Shown here in pieces: positions 44,466-57,000 of a stretch of DNA of 64,000 nt. How positions within the stretch are numbered: the stretch's first letter is position 1; each line of letters starts with the position of its first letter. The stretch comes from Setaria digitata. Taxonomy: Eukaryota > Nematoda > Chromadorea > Rhabditida > Setariidae. Under the pieces are notes generated by a model that had not been told where the DNA came from, made no database searches, and saw only the letters and a list, made by a program, of their open reading frames with translations. The stretch spans positions 1 to 64,000 of the forward strand of contig RCAB01000314.1 in NCBI GenBank assembly GCA_003640385.1, read 5' to 3'. A program made the position numbers and the translations under genes.

Positions 44466-47400
44466 NACTGGAATATTTTCAGAACCAGTAGAGCTGTACA
44501 ATTGGACCGTACGATTTTCTGCGAATGACTTAGGACATTCAAAGCTATTTTCAAATTTTGCTTTTGTTATAGTCGGTTTTCGTCCGTAAGTTGTCGTAAC
44601 TCTGCTATTTTCCGTTCTTTTTCTCTTTCACCTTATCAGATCTGATTGTCAATCATCATATAACCAAAATTTTCATCGTTCATTCTGGCTTTAGTGATAA
44701 GAATTTGGATTGGAAAACGTCATGCATTATTGCTGTAGAAGATAGCCGTTTACTGCGCACTGAAACGGGTGATTATAGACTTGTTGGACCAATCAATACA
44801 ATATTAGCTGCACAACAAGGTGGTTCCTTTGACTCGCTTCCTAAAATAAAGTTAGGGCATGGAATTAAAATATTACTCGATTTCGCGGTATTGTTGCATT
44901 TTCTTATAGATTGAATATCATTTTCTTAGTGTTCTTCACGTTGATAAATACTGATAGCTTGAAGTTATGCTTAAAATTTACTATTTTCAGTGCTGTTTTT
45001 TCTATATTATGTCCCCCCATTTTTATCTCTTTGATATACTTTTAAGTTAAACAAAAAGTTCGTTATGAATTACATTATCTGAGACGATTCACTGGTGCAT
45101 TTCTTTTTTAGGTTTTCCAAAAGAATTTGTGGCACAGTTCTTGAATGGATTTCCAAAAGATTGGCATCGTATTCTTTCACTATTTTTCCATACCTACATG
45201 TAGGTTTTTTTATTTTTGCGAGGCTCATCATTAGCAAATAGCAAGAGCAGTATGAATATTTTGTGTTTCCAACCACATGTGCGATAAGTTGCATGTTGAT
45301 TCCATCTTTTTTGTGGATATTGCTTTTGTATAATTGCTTGAGATATTATTTTTCATTTTATGCAAATGCTAGAAATAAGGATGATACTTGAGGATCAGAT
45401 TTCAGTGAGCCACAATTACCGCCGCATCAGTCGCTTACTATTTCTGAAATTCATGAGGATGATGAAACGGAAAACCTGCATCGTCGTGTTCTTGAACAAA
45501 CTGCTAAAAATGACTCTTCTGATGAAAATAATCGCGAGAATGGTAGTTATAATAATATGTCTCCAAATAGAAGCATTTCGAGCTACAGGAAGATCGAGTC
45601 AAGTTCGAGAAATCAGAAATCAACAAAACGCAAACAGTATACTTCCGGAAAATCTGTTCAATATCCCATTGATGACTCATGTACATTCTTCATTTTTATC
45701 TGAAGACGTATTTTAACTTGGAAAAGTTATGTAAACTTATCTGATAACCCCTCTTATTCAGATCATGCGCCGACGTACAAGAGAAGTAGCAAGTATCGGC
45801 AAAGCAATTCTCCTGCTCTTTCAGCAAAGCGCGTTAAGCTTGAAGAAGTGAATGCAGGTAACTCATCAGATGAAATGTTGCACGAAAAGTTTTTCCTATC
45901 CGTTCTGTTTAGTTTTCGTTTTTTTCTCTTACCCTAACTTCTCTTTATTTTAACAAACTTAATTCCAGACCAAGTATCTCTGTAATAAATAATGATTTTG
46001 TATAGCAAAAAATTCTGTCGACCTTTCTCTGTTAAAAACAACTAGAAGTGGTCGTGCTGTTAAACCGCGTTTAGCAACATGGACAGGACAACGAATTGTG
46101 TACAATGTCCACGGTTCTCCAGTAAAAACAATCGGTATCACAACTGATTCCATATACTCAACAAGTACTTCTGATGTGGTTGGAATTTCCGTTATTTTAG
46201 AATTATTTTGAAATTGGGTTATGCTTAACAGAATTACGCGCTAGCATTATAAACATTCTGTTCTCTTTGCATCTCACAAAAAAAAAAAAAGAAATTGAAT
46301 GAGCCATTTCTTTTATCATTGGTTCACTTTTTGATTTATTGAAACATATATGATTATTTTTTTTTTTTTTTTTATTTTGTAAACGAATGCCAAAAATTTT
46401 TAGAGCAGCTGGTCGGCGACTGGTAGTAGAACGAATTTACAAAAAACAGCGCGAACTGGCAGCAAATTTCCTCTTGTTGCATATAGTGACAGCATGAGCT
46501 GTTCCTCTGATGATACCGATGATGGAAGCCTTTTGCCGCCTTCGCCTGTGACACCTTTCTGTGGAAAACGTGGACCTGTAAGTAACCTCTGATTTTTACT
46601 TAGTCAAAGATGCAGAAAATGAGAATTGAAACCATGTGTTTTAAAACTAACCTAATAATATTGCCGTGGTTCTTGTTTCCAGTCAAATTCGGCAGTTCTT
46701 TTACCTTTTCCAGCATGTTTCACGCATAATTATATCGTCACCAGAACAAAACATAGAGAAAAAGCCGGTAAAAAAAGTGCGCAAACGGCGGACTAGGACT
46801 CATGGAAAGTTACCTCCGAAGCGGGTGAATAAGCCTAAGAAAGACACTTTTTTGACGGCCAAAAACGGTTAATTTTTTATTTTTTCACTTTTTCGAATGA
46901 GGAAGTAAGGAGTCTCTTGATACCACATAATACGATTTCTTTTTTGGAGGGAAGGGATGTGGCAAACAGAATACTGCGGAAACGGTACCAATCGTGTCGT
47001 TTAGCGATGTCGAGTCGGAGAACGGTGTTGTAGAAAACGAAAGAGCAAGCAAATCTACCGAGCATGCCAAAATGAAAAATGCTCAACAGAAAAAATGGAC
47101 AGAGAATGATAATATCAGGCTGAAAGTAAACATTTAATTATCGTCGAGTCATATCAATGTTAGAGGAAAATAATTCAGTTGCAAATTTTGATCTTTATAT
47201 GAGTTTCGCAATTTGTTCATTTGTTCGTAGATGGTATTTCGAACATAGGAAAAATTTTTTGAATTTGCGTTCATAGTAATGAGAGAAAATGTAAAAAAGC
47301 CGGCCATAATTACAGAATTTGAGTCATGGTACAGTATAATTCCAAAGAGTGTACTGTCAGAAATTTCCTTTCTGTCACGAAATAGGAATTTCGAAGCCAT

Positions 47401-48730
47401 TTCTAGTTAGCAGTCCGTGCTATGCACCCACAAAGTGATAAAGATTGGGAAAATATTGCTGCATCAATGAGAGCGCGTACAGCTGAAGAATGTCGTCGAC
47501 AAGCACTGGAAGTTCTGAAATTAAACGTTACTGCAAGAGAGAACACACCAGATGTGTCGGCTGATGTGTTGGATGCGCTTAAAAAAACTAGGGTAAGTAA
47601 TAGAATTTCATTAAAATTATATGTTATATCAAAATTTGATTCGAAGTGCAGCGCATTTCAAACGTCACATTCTTCACATTTGGACTTTTATTAAATATAT
47701 TTTTTCTTCTCTACCGTTAAATCTTTTCTAGTGCATCTGATGTGATTAAAGTAAATTTCATTGGATTTTTCTTAAATGAATTTCAGTTTTTTTTTTTCTT
47801 TTTTATTGAAATGTCAGATTCTATAATAGGTTGGTACGCTTGCCTATCAGATCCAAGCTGATCGATTCACTCGGCAGTATTTAAAAGCGGGCGATGGTTC
47901 GGATTTTTTTGAAGAAACGATGGACGCTGGACCAAGTGGAAGAAAAGTGGCAGTCAGTTATTGAATTTTACTATGTTGCTAGTGTGGTGGATTTCACATT
48001 CGATTTTATTTACTGCCTTTCACAGTATAGGTGCTTTCTGTGCGAGTAGTTGAATTGATAAGAAAACTACGAAATATTTGCAGTTAATGCCGTCAGTGAC
48101 AACTTTTGACTCCGATGATTCATTACTGTCTGTCTTACGAACACCAACACCGAAATTTGTTCGAAGGAATAATCGCCGAGCAAAATTAATTCAAATAGCT
48201 GAATCACCGATTTCTGATTCAACACCCAAAAGCACGCGAAGGGACTCTTATGTTCCTTTCAGGTTCGACCCAGAGGATGAAACTTACAGGTAGGACATCT
48301 TATTTTCTGGATAGTTTGATTGAAACGCATCTCTAATAGTCGCCTTTTTTTCCCTCTTTTCTCTTTATGGTTCCTTATTTGATAGTTCTTGATAATTCAA
48401 AACATACAATATAGAGATGTGAAATCGAGCTTGTTTAGCGTCTTGAGCTGCTAGGAAGCTAATGAGGAATCTGACAGAGGTAAAACAATTCCAAAGTGGC
48501 GTTATCGGGTTAAATTAGTTAAACAGCAGAATTTCAGAGAACGACAACTACGTTATGTTCACAAAATGTTGAAAGTAAAGACTCAGCACGGCAGAAATCG
48601 TGCAAATACAACGAAGTTACCCGTTTCTAATAACTATCATTTACGTATACCGGCAGTTACGAACCAACAAAATGACAGCGACAGAGAATCAGAGGAAGAT
48701 GAATATTTTGAGGAAGAGGGAGCAGATTAA
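42651..48730 (+). CDS. knl-2: KNL-2/M18BP1 centromere assembly factor
   Basis: Sixteen exons (42651-42873, 43532-43738, 43974-44333, 44483-44585, 44695-44819, 45112-45199, 45406-45680, 45762-45857, 46006-46178, 46404-46577, 46714-46867, 46950-47125, 47407-47592, 47830-47952, 48084-48289, 48478-48730) give about 973 residues, all phases matching. A SANTA domain spans residues 1-103 (TVTGSKYILHGVLD, GYPKTLIERFKDGFPYEW). A second SANTA-like domain spans about 264-367 (LYNWTVRF, GFPKEFVAQFLNGFPKDW). A CENPC-like motif lies at 506-525 (RSGRAVKPRLATW...QRIVY). A Lys/Arg-rich segment follows, then a Myb/SANT domain at about 709-755 (WTENDNIRLK, DKDWENIAASM), the GTLAYQIQADRFTRQY block and an acidic tail. 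KNL-2 partners the Mis18 function and loads CENP-A on chromatin. C. elegans KNL-2 is of similar size. The exon 9 donor (GTG before GTTGGA, or GAT before GTGGTT) and the exon 16 acceptor are the weakest joins. Confidence 0.92.
44428..44466. repeat. TA microsatellite ending at a single N
   Basis: A (TA)n run with one CATA interruption ends in an isolated N at 44466, 17 bp before the exon 4 acceptor of knl-2. The N probably marks an unresolved repeat length. Coding sequence is not affected. Confidence 0.85.
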
Positions 48731-49226
48731 CGACTCACCACCTGTACTCATTCACTTTACTACTTTAGGTGGAATATGAAATGGTTAAAAAGTTGAAAAA
48801 CTATAACTTTCTCCACTTGTACTTTTTGATGGTATGACAGTAAAATTTTCGCATATTGTGAAAATGCTTTAACTGGAGACAAGCCTTCGAGTGCCATCGT
48901 CTGTTAACTTAAGCATTTTTAAATTTAGAGTCTAAAGAATTCATTAAAAGGACAACCCATTTCTAAAATCCAATATCATTCCAGAAAGCAAGGAGCTCTT
49001 TAACGATCATTTTGCGTCTCAGATTTTTCCAACTCACTTTATTCCTTTTATGATATATTGCCTCACTTCATTGGTTGTAGATATAGTACATGAAATAAAT
49101 GAAATCCTTCCATCTGATGATTGCTTTTCTTTTCTTTCATGTACTCAATTGATTTCTACAATTATTGCGGTAGTTTGATATAAAAGGGAAGGTCCCAACG
49201 TTCAAAATTAACCCAAAAACTTACGT
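48731..49226. other. knl-2 3' flank
   Basis: Non-coding DNA between the convergent knl-2 stop and the stop of the Ly6-like candidate on the other strand. An AAATAAATG word near 49093 could be a knl-2 poly(A) signal. Nothing else is recognised. Confidence 0.5.
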
Positions 49227-51043
49227 TTACTTCTGGATATTAGCTTGTGCTACACAAATTATTATGAACACAGTGAATACAGCCATAATAGGAATCAAAG
49301 TCCTTACAAACGAACTTCCAAGAGAAATCTCATAGCATAAGTTTAGTGACAAGAATCTTCTATAGAACGTATCTGGATTACAATTCTGTGATTCTTTTTT
49401 ATCATTCGCAAAACACGAAATGAAACGCAATTTTAGATGGGATCTTTGGAAACATTTGAAACCTAGGAAATTTTCCACGAACATCGTAATTCTAATAGAA
49501 ACGAATGACATAGACGATTAAATATACTATTTCAAGAATCAAATGTGAGATTCAACTGAGGAGGTTGTTCAGTGAACGAGTGTCATCTCTCCATTTTCAT
49601 CAGAAATCTGATGAAACAAAAGTAGTGAGTGAAGATGAAGAGGGGAAATTTGAAATGGAAGGAAAAAAATAAATTACAATTATCGCAAGGAGAAATGAAT
49701 GCTTCGTGGCATATTTCTTTTGATACCACAAATTACAACAAGAACTACACACAAAAAGTACTTGTACGACTAACCAATTCAGCTTGGAGACAAAACTCCG
49801 AAAGAACGAACATAAAGCAAGAACTTCAAACGGCTAGCAAAACGAGTGTAAAATTCTGAAAGTTCCCATAACTGGATTTTTTGAGCGCAAGTGAAAGCCA
49901 AAAGCAGCCACAACCATTTGAAAATATCATCGATCCAATTCCTATTATTTCTACTATTGCTCAATAAACATTTTCTGTAGTGAACTGTACTTGGCCAAAA
50001 ATATCAGGAAATTTCTACGTATCATACATATCGTGCCACTGCCTTCTAAATTCCAGATATATCTTTCTTGATTTTCACTAATAGCTTTCCTATTAAACGA
50101 ATGGATAAAGTGTCCTCTTGACCATAGAACTCGCTTTGGAAGCTATGACAACGTCGTTTTTTTTTGCACAAACTACAGACCCATACAAATTTCATATGAC
50201 GAGTTTTCACGAACTGCTTACAACAGAAATTTTTTAGAAAAAAAAAAAGCAATGAATGATCCAAAAAAAAGAGAAAAAAACAACGCCTCCATAATAAGAT
50301 GCGTAAAAACAAATACTAAGCACATTATTGCGAGCTTATTCAAGTCATAATATTCGCATTAAAAAAAAATCAATGGCATTTTATCATAGCTATTTGAAAA
50401 ATTTCATTAGGATATCATTTAAATGATATAAATTTCAGTCTAATCTATATGAAATAATAATGATAAATAGTATTTAATAAAATGAAGTCCAAATTGCTTT
50501 TTTCTTTTTAGAAAATAAGAAATTCAAATTGCTATTTTTTAGAATGGCCTTAAACTAGCATCATTAAGCAATAATTATTAGACATCAATTCCCGAATTTA
50601 TACAGACTTCAGCATAGCTCACTTCTACCAAAGAAAAGTATTTACATAGGACGTAAGAAAGATCATAACGTTTAATTGGAACTTAATAAGGACGTGACGG
50701 CACCTGTGGTCTGTCTGGTATCCTCGGCGGTGCACCATTTTGAACAGTTGAATTGTTGTGCACTCGACTGAAACAAATTTTATTAAAATGATCGAGAAGA
50801 AATCTGAAAGGGAATACGGAAAATACTTTACATATTTCTATTTCAAATTTAGCGGTACGAATTGGCAAACTACAACTACTATTCTGTCCATCGTAAGGCA
50901 TACAGTATTCAAAAATCATGCACCTAGAGGATAGCACAAGCTCACTAAGAGTTCCATAGATCCTCACCAATCAGCCAACAAATGGCAATGGCAGTGCATA
51001 ATATAGTCAGCGGAAGACTTCGGAGTTTTCCAATTAAATTCAT
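49227..51043 (-). CDS. Probable Ly6-like small membrane protein
   Basis: Candidate exons: A 51043-50968, B 50923-50832, C 50213-50181, D 49941-49873, E 49462-49227. Joins B-C, C-D and D-E are in phase. Join A-B is off by one base in this sequence. A encodes a signal-peptide-like start ([20 protein letters not shown]). B-E give a Cys-rich ectodomain: CMIFEYC, NSSC, YEICMG, SNGCGC, FKC, then FISCFANDKKESQNCN, followed by a hydrophobic C-terminal helix (TLIPIMAVFTVFIIICVA). Cysteine spacing with GCG and a closing C...CN resembles nematode Ly6/uPAR three-finger proteins, which are secreted or membrane-anchored. About 165 residues. A and B lie in the last dyn-1 intron and C-E beyond the dyn-1 stop, so the two genes interleave on one strand. 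The family call rests on pattern only. Confidence 0.4.
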
Positions 51044-54000
51044 TTAATTCACCGAAAATGTTCACGATTTTATTCACCAATTTTCCCCTCCTTCCCCACT
51101 ATTTAACAAGACACGATTTAGATAGCGCTTGCAATCATCAAGTTCTTAATAATCCAGAAAAAGTGCTTTTCGAGGGTTTCGTGTGAAACATTGGCAAACT
51201 TGCCTGTAAATCTTGAAAATGTATTTCAATGATTAAATGTAGAAAAGCAACTGCTTTGCTATTATTAATTACACAACCACAACTTATCATGCTACAGATC
51301 AATTATAACAATAATCATGGTGCAGAACTAACAACTAAACAAAAACACTGCAACATGCACTAATAACGTACAGCTGGATAAAAAATACTAATCATTTACC
51401 CTTTGGTGAATTATTTTGGACGCCTGAATGATAATCTCGTAGATTAACATTTTTAATATCATATAAATGATAATCCACCGAAAAAATCCTTATTTGCTCC
51501 AGCTTATTTCAAGTATGTTAATTTTACCAGCAGGAAACAAATTTTTTCTAATTTATTACTTTGGAGAGAAGATTTTGCATATCTGAGACATCAGCTTTAT
51601 CGATTTCATAATTCTAATGATCTGCTGCTTAACTGGGAGGAAAATTTCGCTAGGAAAACAACAGCAGCATCTTTAACAGCATGAAAGGAGACATATGATC
51701 CAGTGAATAATAACTATTTGAATTTCAAATGATTATTAAGAAACATTCCCTAACAACTGATTACAGCATAACTGTGTTTTACAATTTATGTACTTACATG
51801 GGCAATAACGGAGCAGGAAGGCCACCCGGTGGTCCAGGTAATGGTCGATTCGCAAGTGATGACGATGCACTCTGCACATTACTCACCGGTCGTGGTGGCA
51901 TTGGAGCTGGACGCTGTGCAGTCAATCCACCACCCATTCCAGGCCGTGGAATCGGAGATGGTCCGTTTGATCTAAAGTTGAGAATTTTCTTCCACCTTTC
52001 AAAATATCAACCTCTATTTTCAAGCGAAGAAGACAAGAAACCAGTTGCTCTGTGGTAGATTGAGTTTTTGAACAAATTCCCTTTTTCATATATTCATCTC
52101 TATAGCTGTGCCACATTTATAATAGGAGGAAAATAATTCTTTTAAAAACAATTACCTTAACCAGTCACTCGATACTGCAGGAGGTGCATCAGTTGACATT
52201 GTAGACATATTCACTTCGCCAATAATTCGTAGAGCTTCTTTACAAGCATGATACATCCGGAACATTTCTTCTCGTTTCTGCGCTTCAAACTGACTTTCTT
52301 CCATCAGTGATTCCTGAAAAAAAATTACACTGAGAAACACCAAAATACATTTCGGTTGATCAAAAAGAACAAAATTTTCCACCAACTTTGCTATTTATTC
52401 ACAAAGAAAACTGGAAAAAGAATGCAACTGAAGAAAAACTGACTGTATCACCAAGCTGATAGAGATTAGCTAAGAGGTCACCATCGCGCAAAAATTCGCT
52501 AACCTGAAATATAAGTAAGCATAACTTTAATACTATTTCTTGTTTGTTTTAAATTCATTCACTGCTTCGGATATACGGAAAAGGTTTGGATGCTCCCCGA
52601 ACAGTAGTAATAAATAGCTTGGAAAATGGTTTCAGGTATACCTGTAGAGTACGGTGAAAAACTTGCAAGTTATCTCAATGCTTAAAAAGTTTTACTCCTT
52701 ATAATTTATGCGAGTCGATTCTGGAATAACTAAAGTTTCAGTGATCAGACGACCTTACTTTATTAACAATAAGAAACATAATTGCTTTCGGTACAAGATC
52801 TCGTATTGTTTTTGTAACAATCCGCATATAGGAGTCAACCAAATTACGAATTGTTTCCACCTGGCGTTCAAGTTGCGGATCCACTGACGTTTCTTCTATT
52901 TCCGAAATAGCCTATCAAGAATTAATTCATTAATTCCAACAAAGATACCCCAAAGAAAAAAATTTTCTAAATATTGAAATAATATTCGAAATAGTAGGAA
53001 ATCAAATAACAAAGAAAAACATATTACCTCACCATCCTCGGCTGGCTTTTCCTTTTCTGGATAAACACCAGCACGAAGAAACGACGCTTTCCATGCATCT
53101 ACTTCATCCAGATTGCTAGCACTCAGCTCTAGTTGTTTGTAATCCTTATATATATTCCTGTTAAATACATTATAATTTGGCTCATTCTTTCCCAAAATGA
53201 TGAGTTATAACACATGCTTACAGATCATGCAATTAGTGAAGTTTCTATCGGTTTTACGGTGATCACTGTTTATATAGGTTTTTTCGGAAATGTCAAAAAA
53301 AAAAAATTTTTTTTGCAAATATCAAAAAGAAAAGTGAAAAATAAAACAAACAAGTGGGAAACAAACATGTTTACGTGATATGCTCATATTATCCACTTAT
53401 ACAAGAGATTAAAACAACAACATTTCATCAACTATTACTACTACTTGATGGACTGCAATAAAACATCGTCCTCATGTACCTAACTTTAAGTCAATTCCTT
53501 CAGTTCTAAAGTCTATCAAATAGTCGCAGAAATCAGTGAAATACGCTGTTTTTTTTCCTTATACAAATAGCGTATACCGTAAGTTCACAGAAACTATTAT
53601 GATAAATGGTGATTACTGTTTTTATTTTCACTTCTTATCTTGATACATTTCATTACTTGGATTAAATTTTTAAGGCTTTTAAATTAGAAGGCTCATCCGA
53701 TTAAGAATGTGTATTTCACATTCGCACACGGGAAATTTCATGCAACATCATTTCTTTCTAATAAAATTAGCATGCAGAAAGAAAGAGAAACAAAGGTATA
53801 TACGGTTAATTTTATTACTAATTCTATGCGAAACTCCGGTTAGTTAAACAAATATCTAGGAAAGTGCTCCTACATTTACCACACGATTCACCGTTTACTT
53901 TTAAGATACTAATTCACAACACTTTAATTTCAGGAGAAAAGAAATTACTGAAACATCTTGTCGTTATAGTTACCTTCTGTTGAGAAAAATTTCTTGCTGT

Positions 54001-57000
54001 TAGTGAAGAATCAATAAAAGAAAAAAAACATATAAAATATAAATTAGTTTAAGAGGGCTGGAGATGTCATCTTCAGAAATTGGTCGATTTGCATTTAATC
54101 GTAAAATAATCCACTTATGGAAAGAAACTTTTGTATAAACACCAGTCACCGAATATAACAGGATAAAACTTTCTTTTTCCTCTCCAATAACAGCACCAGC
54201 CCAATACCTCAAACCTCGAGCCACAAATCTGAGAGAAAGCATTTAACGCACAAATTCAACATGGATCCCTCCTCCAGGCTATACGAAATTTCCAGCAAAA
54301 TAATTAAATTGCTTACGTGCTGAAATTAAGGAAATTGCAGCAGGAAAAGAGGAAAGGAAATAAATTTCTCTGAGTATATCCAAAAAAAAAATAATAATAA
54401 TAACAATAATATGGTTACTACTAAAGGATTCCTATGCAACAGAGAAATAACTATAAACAATCTTATTAAAACATAGCAACAATAAAAATGCATGACAAGC
54501 AAACATAACATAATGCCTAAATTGGCTTTTCCCATTACTTTTTGTTAGTTTTACAGACTTTTTTAGCTTTACTGTATAAACTACTTCAATTTTCACTGAA
54601 TTATTTGAATTTCATAAAACAAGGAAACTTACTTTCCATCGGGATAGAATAGTGCGAATTTGTGCTGCTTTGACATAAAACCAGCTTCGAGATCTCGCAA
54701 TTTGATTCCATCCAATGGTAACATATATTTCTTTTCTTTTTCCTGTACTTAGACATTTTTATATGTCCGAAAAATACCACTAAAGAAATGAATTGAACAT
54801 CATGTCCTTGCCTAAGAATACCAACTATTAGCAATTATCGACATTCTTAAATACGTCTTGAAAAACTCATGAAAAAGATAACGGTGATTATTGGCACAAA
54901 GAAAAAAAAAAAAAAAAAACACCTATTCACCAAGCCCACTGGACTGTTCTGTCCTGTGGAATTTTTTGGGAAGGTAACAGAAAAAAATCCAGTAAGTAAA
55001 AGGAGGAAAAAAAAAGCAGCATTCCGGGTGTCCAAGTTATCGTCCTAAAATTCCTTTGAGAGTTCGAAAAAATCATTTTTGAACATTCAGTATTCTTTCT
55101 GGACCACTGTGTTATATCACCAAAATGTTTCAGTTCATAAGAAATGTGACTATAATTTTAAATTATGACAAAAGAAAGAAAGTGAAATACCTCATCATCT
55201 TTATACCACGATAAACTGTCAGAAGTGAGCACAAACCAACAGTCTTTTGAACCACGAACGAAAGATATATTATGCACTGACAACCAACCTTTCCTTATCA
55301 CTTGATTGCCGAGATTCTTCTTCTGTGAAGTAGATGAAGCCTTCGCCTCAGCACTACAAGAATAACAAGTTGTTCATGTATCATTCCTAACACAAGTTTA
55401 GACCAAAATTAGACTATTTTGCCGAATAGACTGCAGTCAGAGATCACATCACAATGTGAACTTGTACGAGTAAGCGCTAAAATCTAGAAGACTAATATAA
55501 CAATTCGACAGTAGCTATTTAGTACTTCGGGAAACCAGGACCGAAAATTAACCTCTATAACAAAAGCTTACTTTGAAAATCCGATGAAATCTTCATGATT
55601 AGTATTCATATAAGCAAGTTCGTAATCAACAAGCATTGATATGTGATATTTCGCCGATTGTTCCTTTTCTCGCATACTTGTTGTTACAATTCGCTCAATT
55701 TCGTCACGTAATCTTGGATAACGCGCAACCTGGAATACAAGCTTGCTGTGTTGCACTTTGTTAAAATCAGAAAAAAAGAACTACCTTTAGGCTTAGTTGC
55801 CATTTTCCTTAGCCTAGAAAGAAAAGAGAACAAACATTACAAATCAAAAGATATCACATGTCAAACCTACGATTACAAACCAACAGATCAACAAAATATT
55901 GCGCAGCAATTCGACTAGGTATTTGAGTATATCTGTGGTGTGTAATTTCCCTGTAATCAAAGCATAACCAGGAATGAATTGGAGACCTGATTTAATTGCA
56001 CACGTTTATAAAGAAACTATAACTTACACATTCGGCACACTGTCGCACCACCGAAGCCATTTCATTAACGACTAAATCAACACATTTTAATGAAGGTTCC
56101 TTCAAACGTTCGATCTGTTTCTTAACGATAGCTTCAAATGCCATATCAGGTGTGAATAGGCCAACACGTATACCATGTATATTACGTATTGCAATCTGTA
56201 TTTCGCGCCTCATTTCCTGTAAAATCAAATTTATTCAAAAGTAATGAAATATGGCGAAATTACTGTTTCATATGCTTGCGCCTGCCACTTTTTGAAATTA
56301 ACCTTAAACAAAATAACCTACAACAACTATGGTCAAGAAAAGTTGGAGTGAAATAATAGAACTTATGAGTTATTCCAACTTTACATGGTCTTATTCAACT
56401 AACAGATTAAGAAAAACTTGGAAAATTCAACCTTTTCATCGATTTCCATCTTCACAATTTCAAATGGAAAACGTTCATGGAAAATTCGATTAATTCGTGC
56501 ACCTCCTGATAACTCGTTTGTGCTTACAGCTTTTGCTGACGACCCTTCAATTGATCGCTCGATATCTGTTGTAAAAGTTTGTACCATCCTAGGAATAATG
56601 ACCATAACTTTTCTCGAGGTAGAAAGTAAAAACTCGGTATCATATAAAATTATTTGTGAGCTGCTTATCAAATGATAATAGAAGAGAGCCATCTCACGGT
56701 TGCACTTCAGTACGATTTATGACAAAATTAATGCATGATTAATTATAGACTGAACTATACGGTTTTCAGTAATCTAAATTAGCACATCACAGATTGGCAC
56801 ATAAAAAGAATGATCCCGCTATCTCCCTAGTATTTTATGAATATAAGAAGATGAAAGGGCCATACTGCATGAGTGCTTTCGTCTTTCTCGATGGATCATT
56901 TGGCTGGAAATTTTTATATTCGTTAACATCCTTTTCCAATGCATACAGTTTCTTCTGCAGCGAATCCCTCAGTGCGGGTAATGTATCTTTGATATGATTT

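Noticed and set aside
47149..47400. Minus-strand ORF inside knl-2 intron 12
   Set aside because: It lies opposite the intron between the two Myb exons and has no recognisable domain or splice partners.
48419..48453. Alternative knl-2 ending (RDVKSSLFSVLSC then stop)
   Set aside because: It is in phase with exon 15, but the longer join at 48478 leads to a basic and acidic tail of 84 residues that looks coding. Kept only as a possible isoform.
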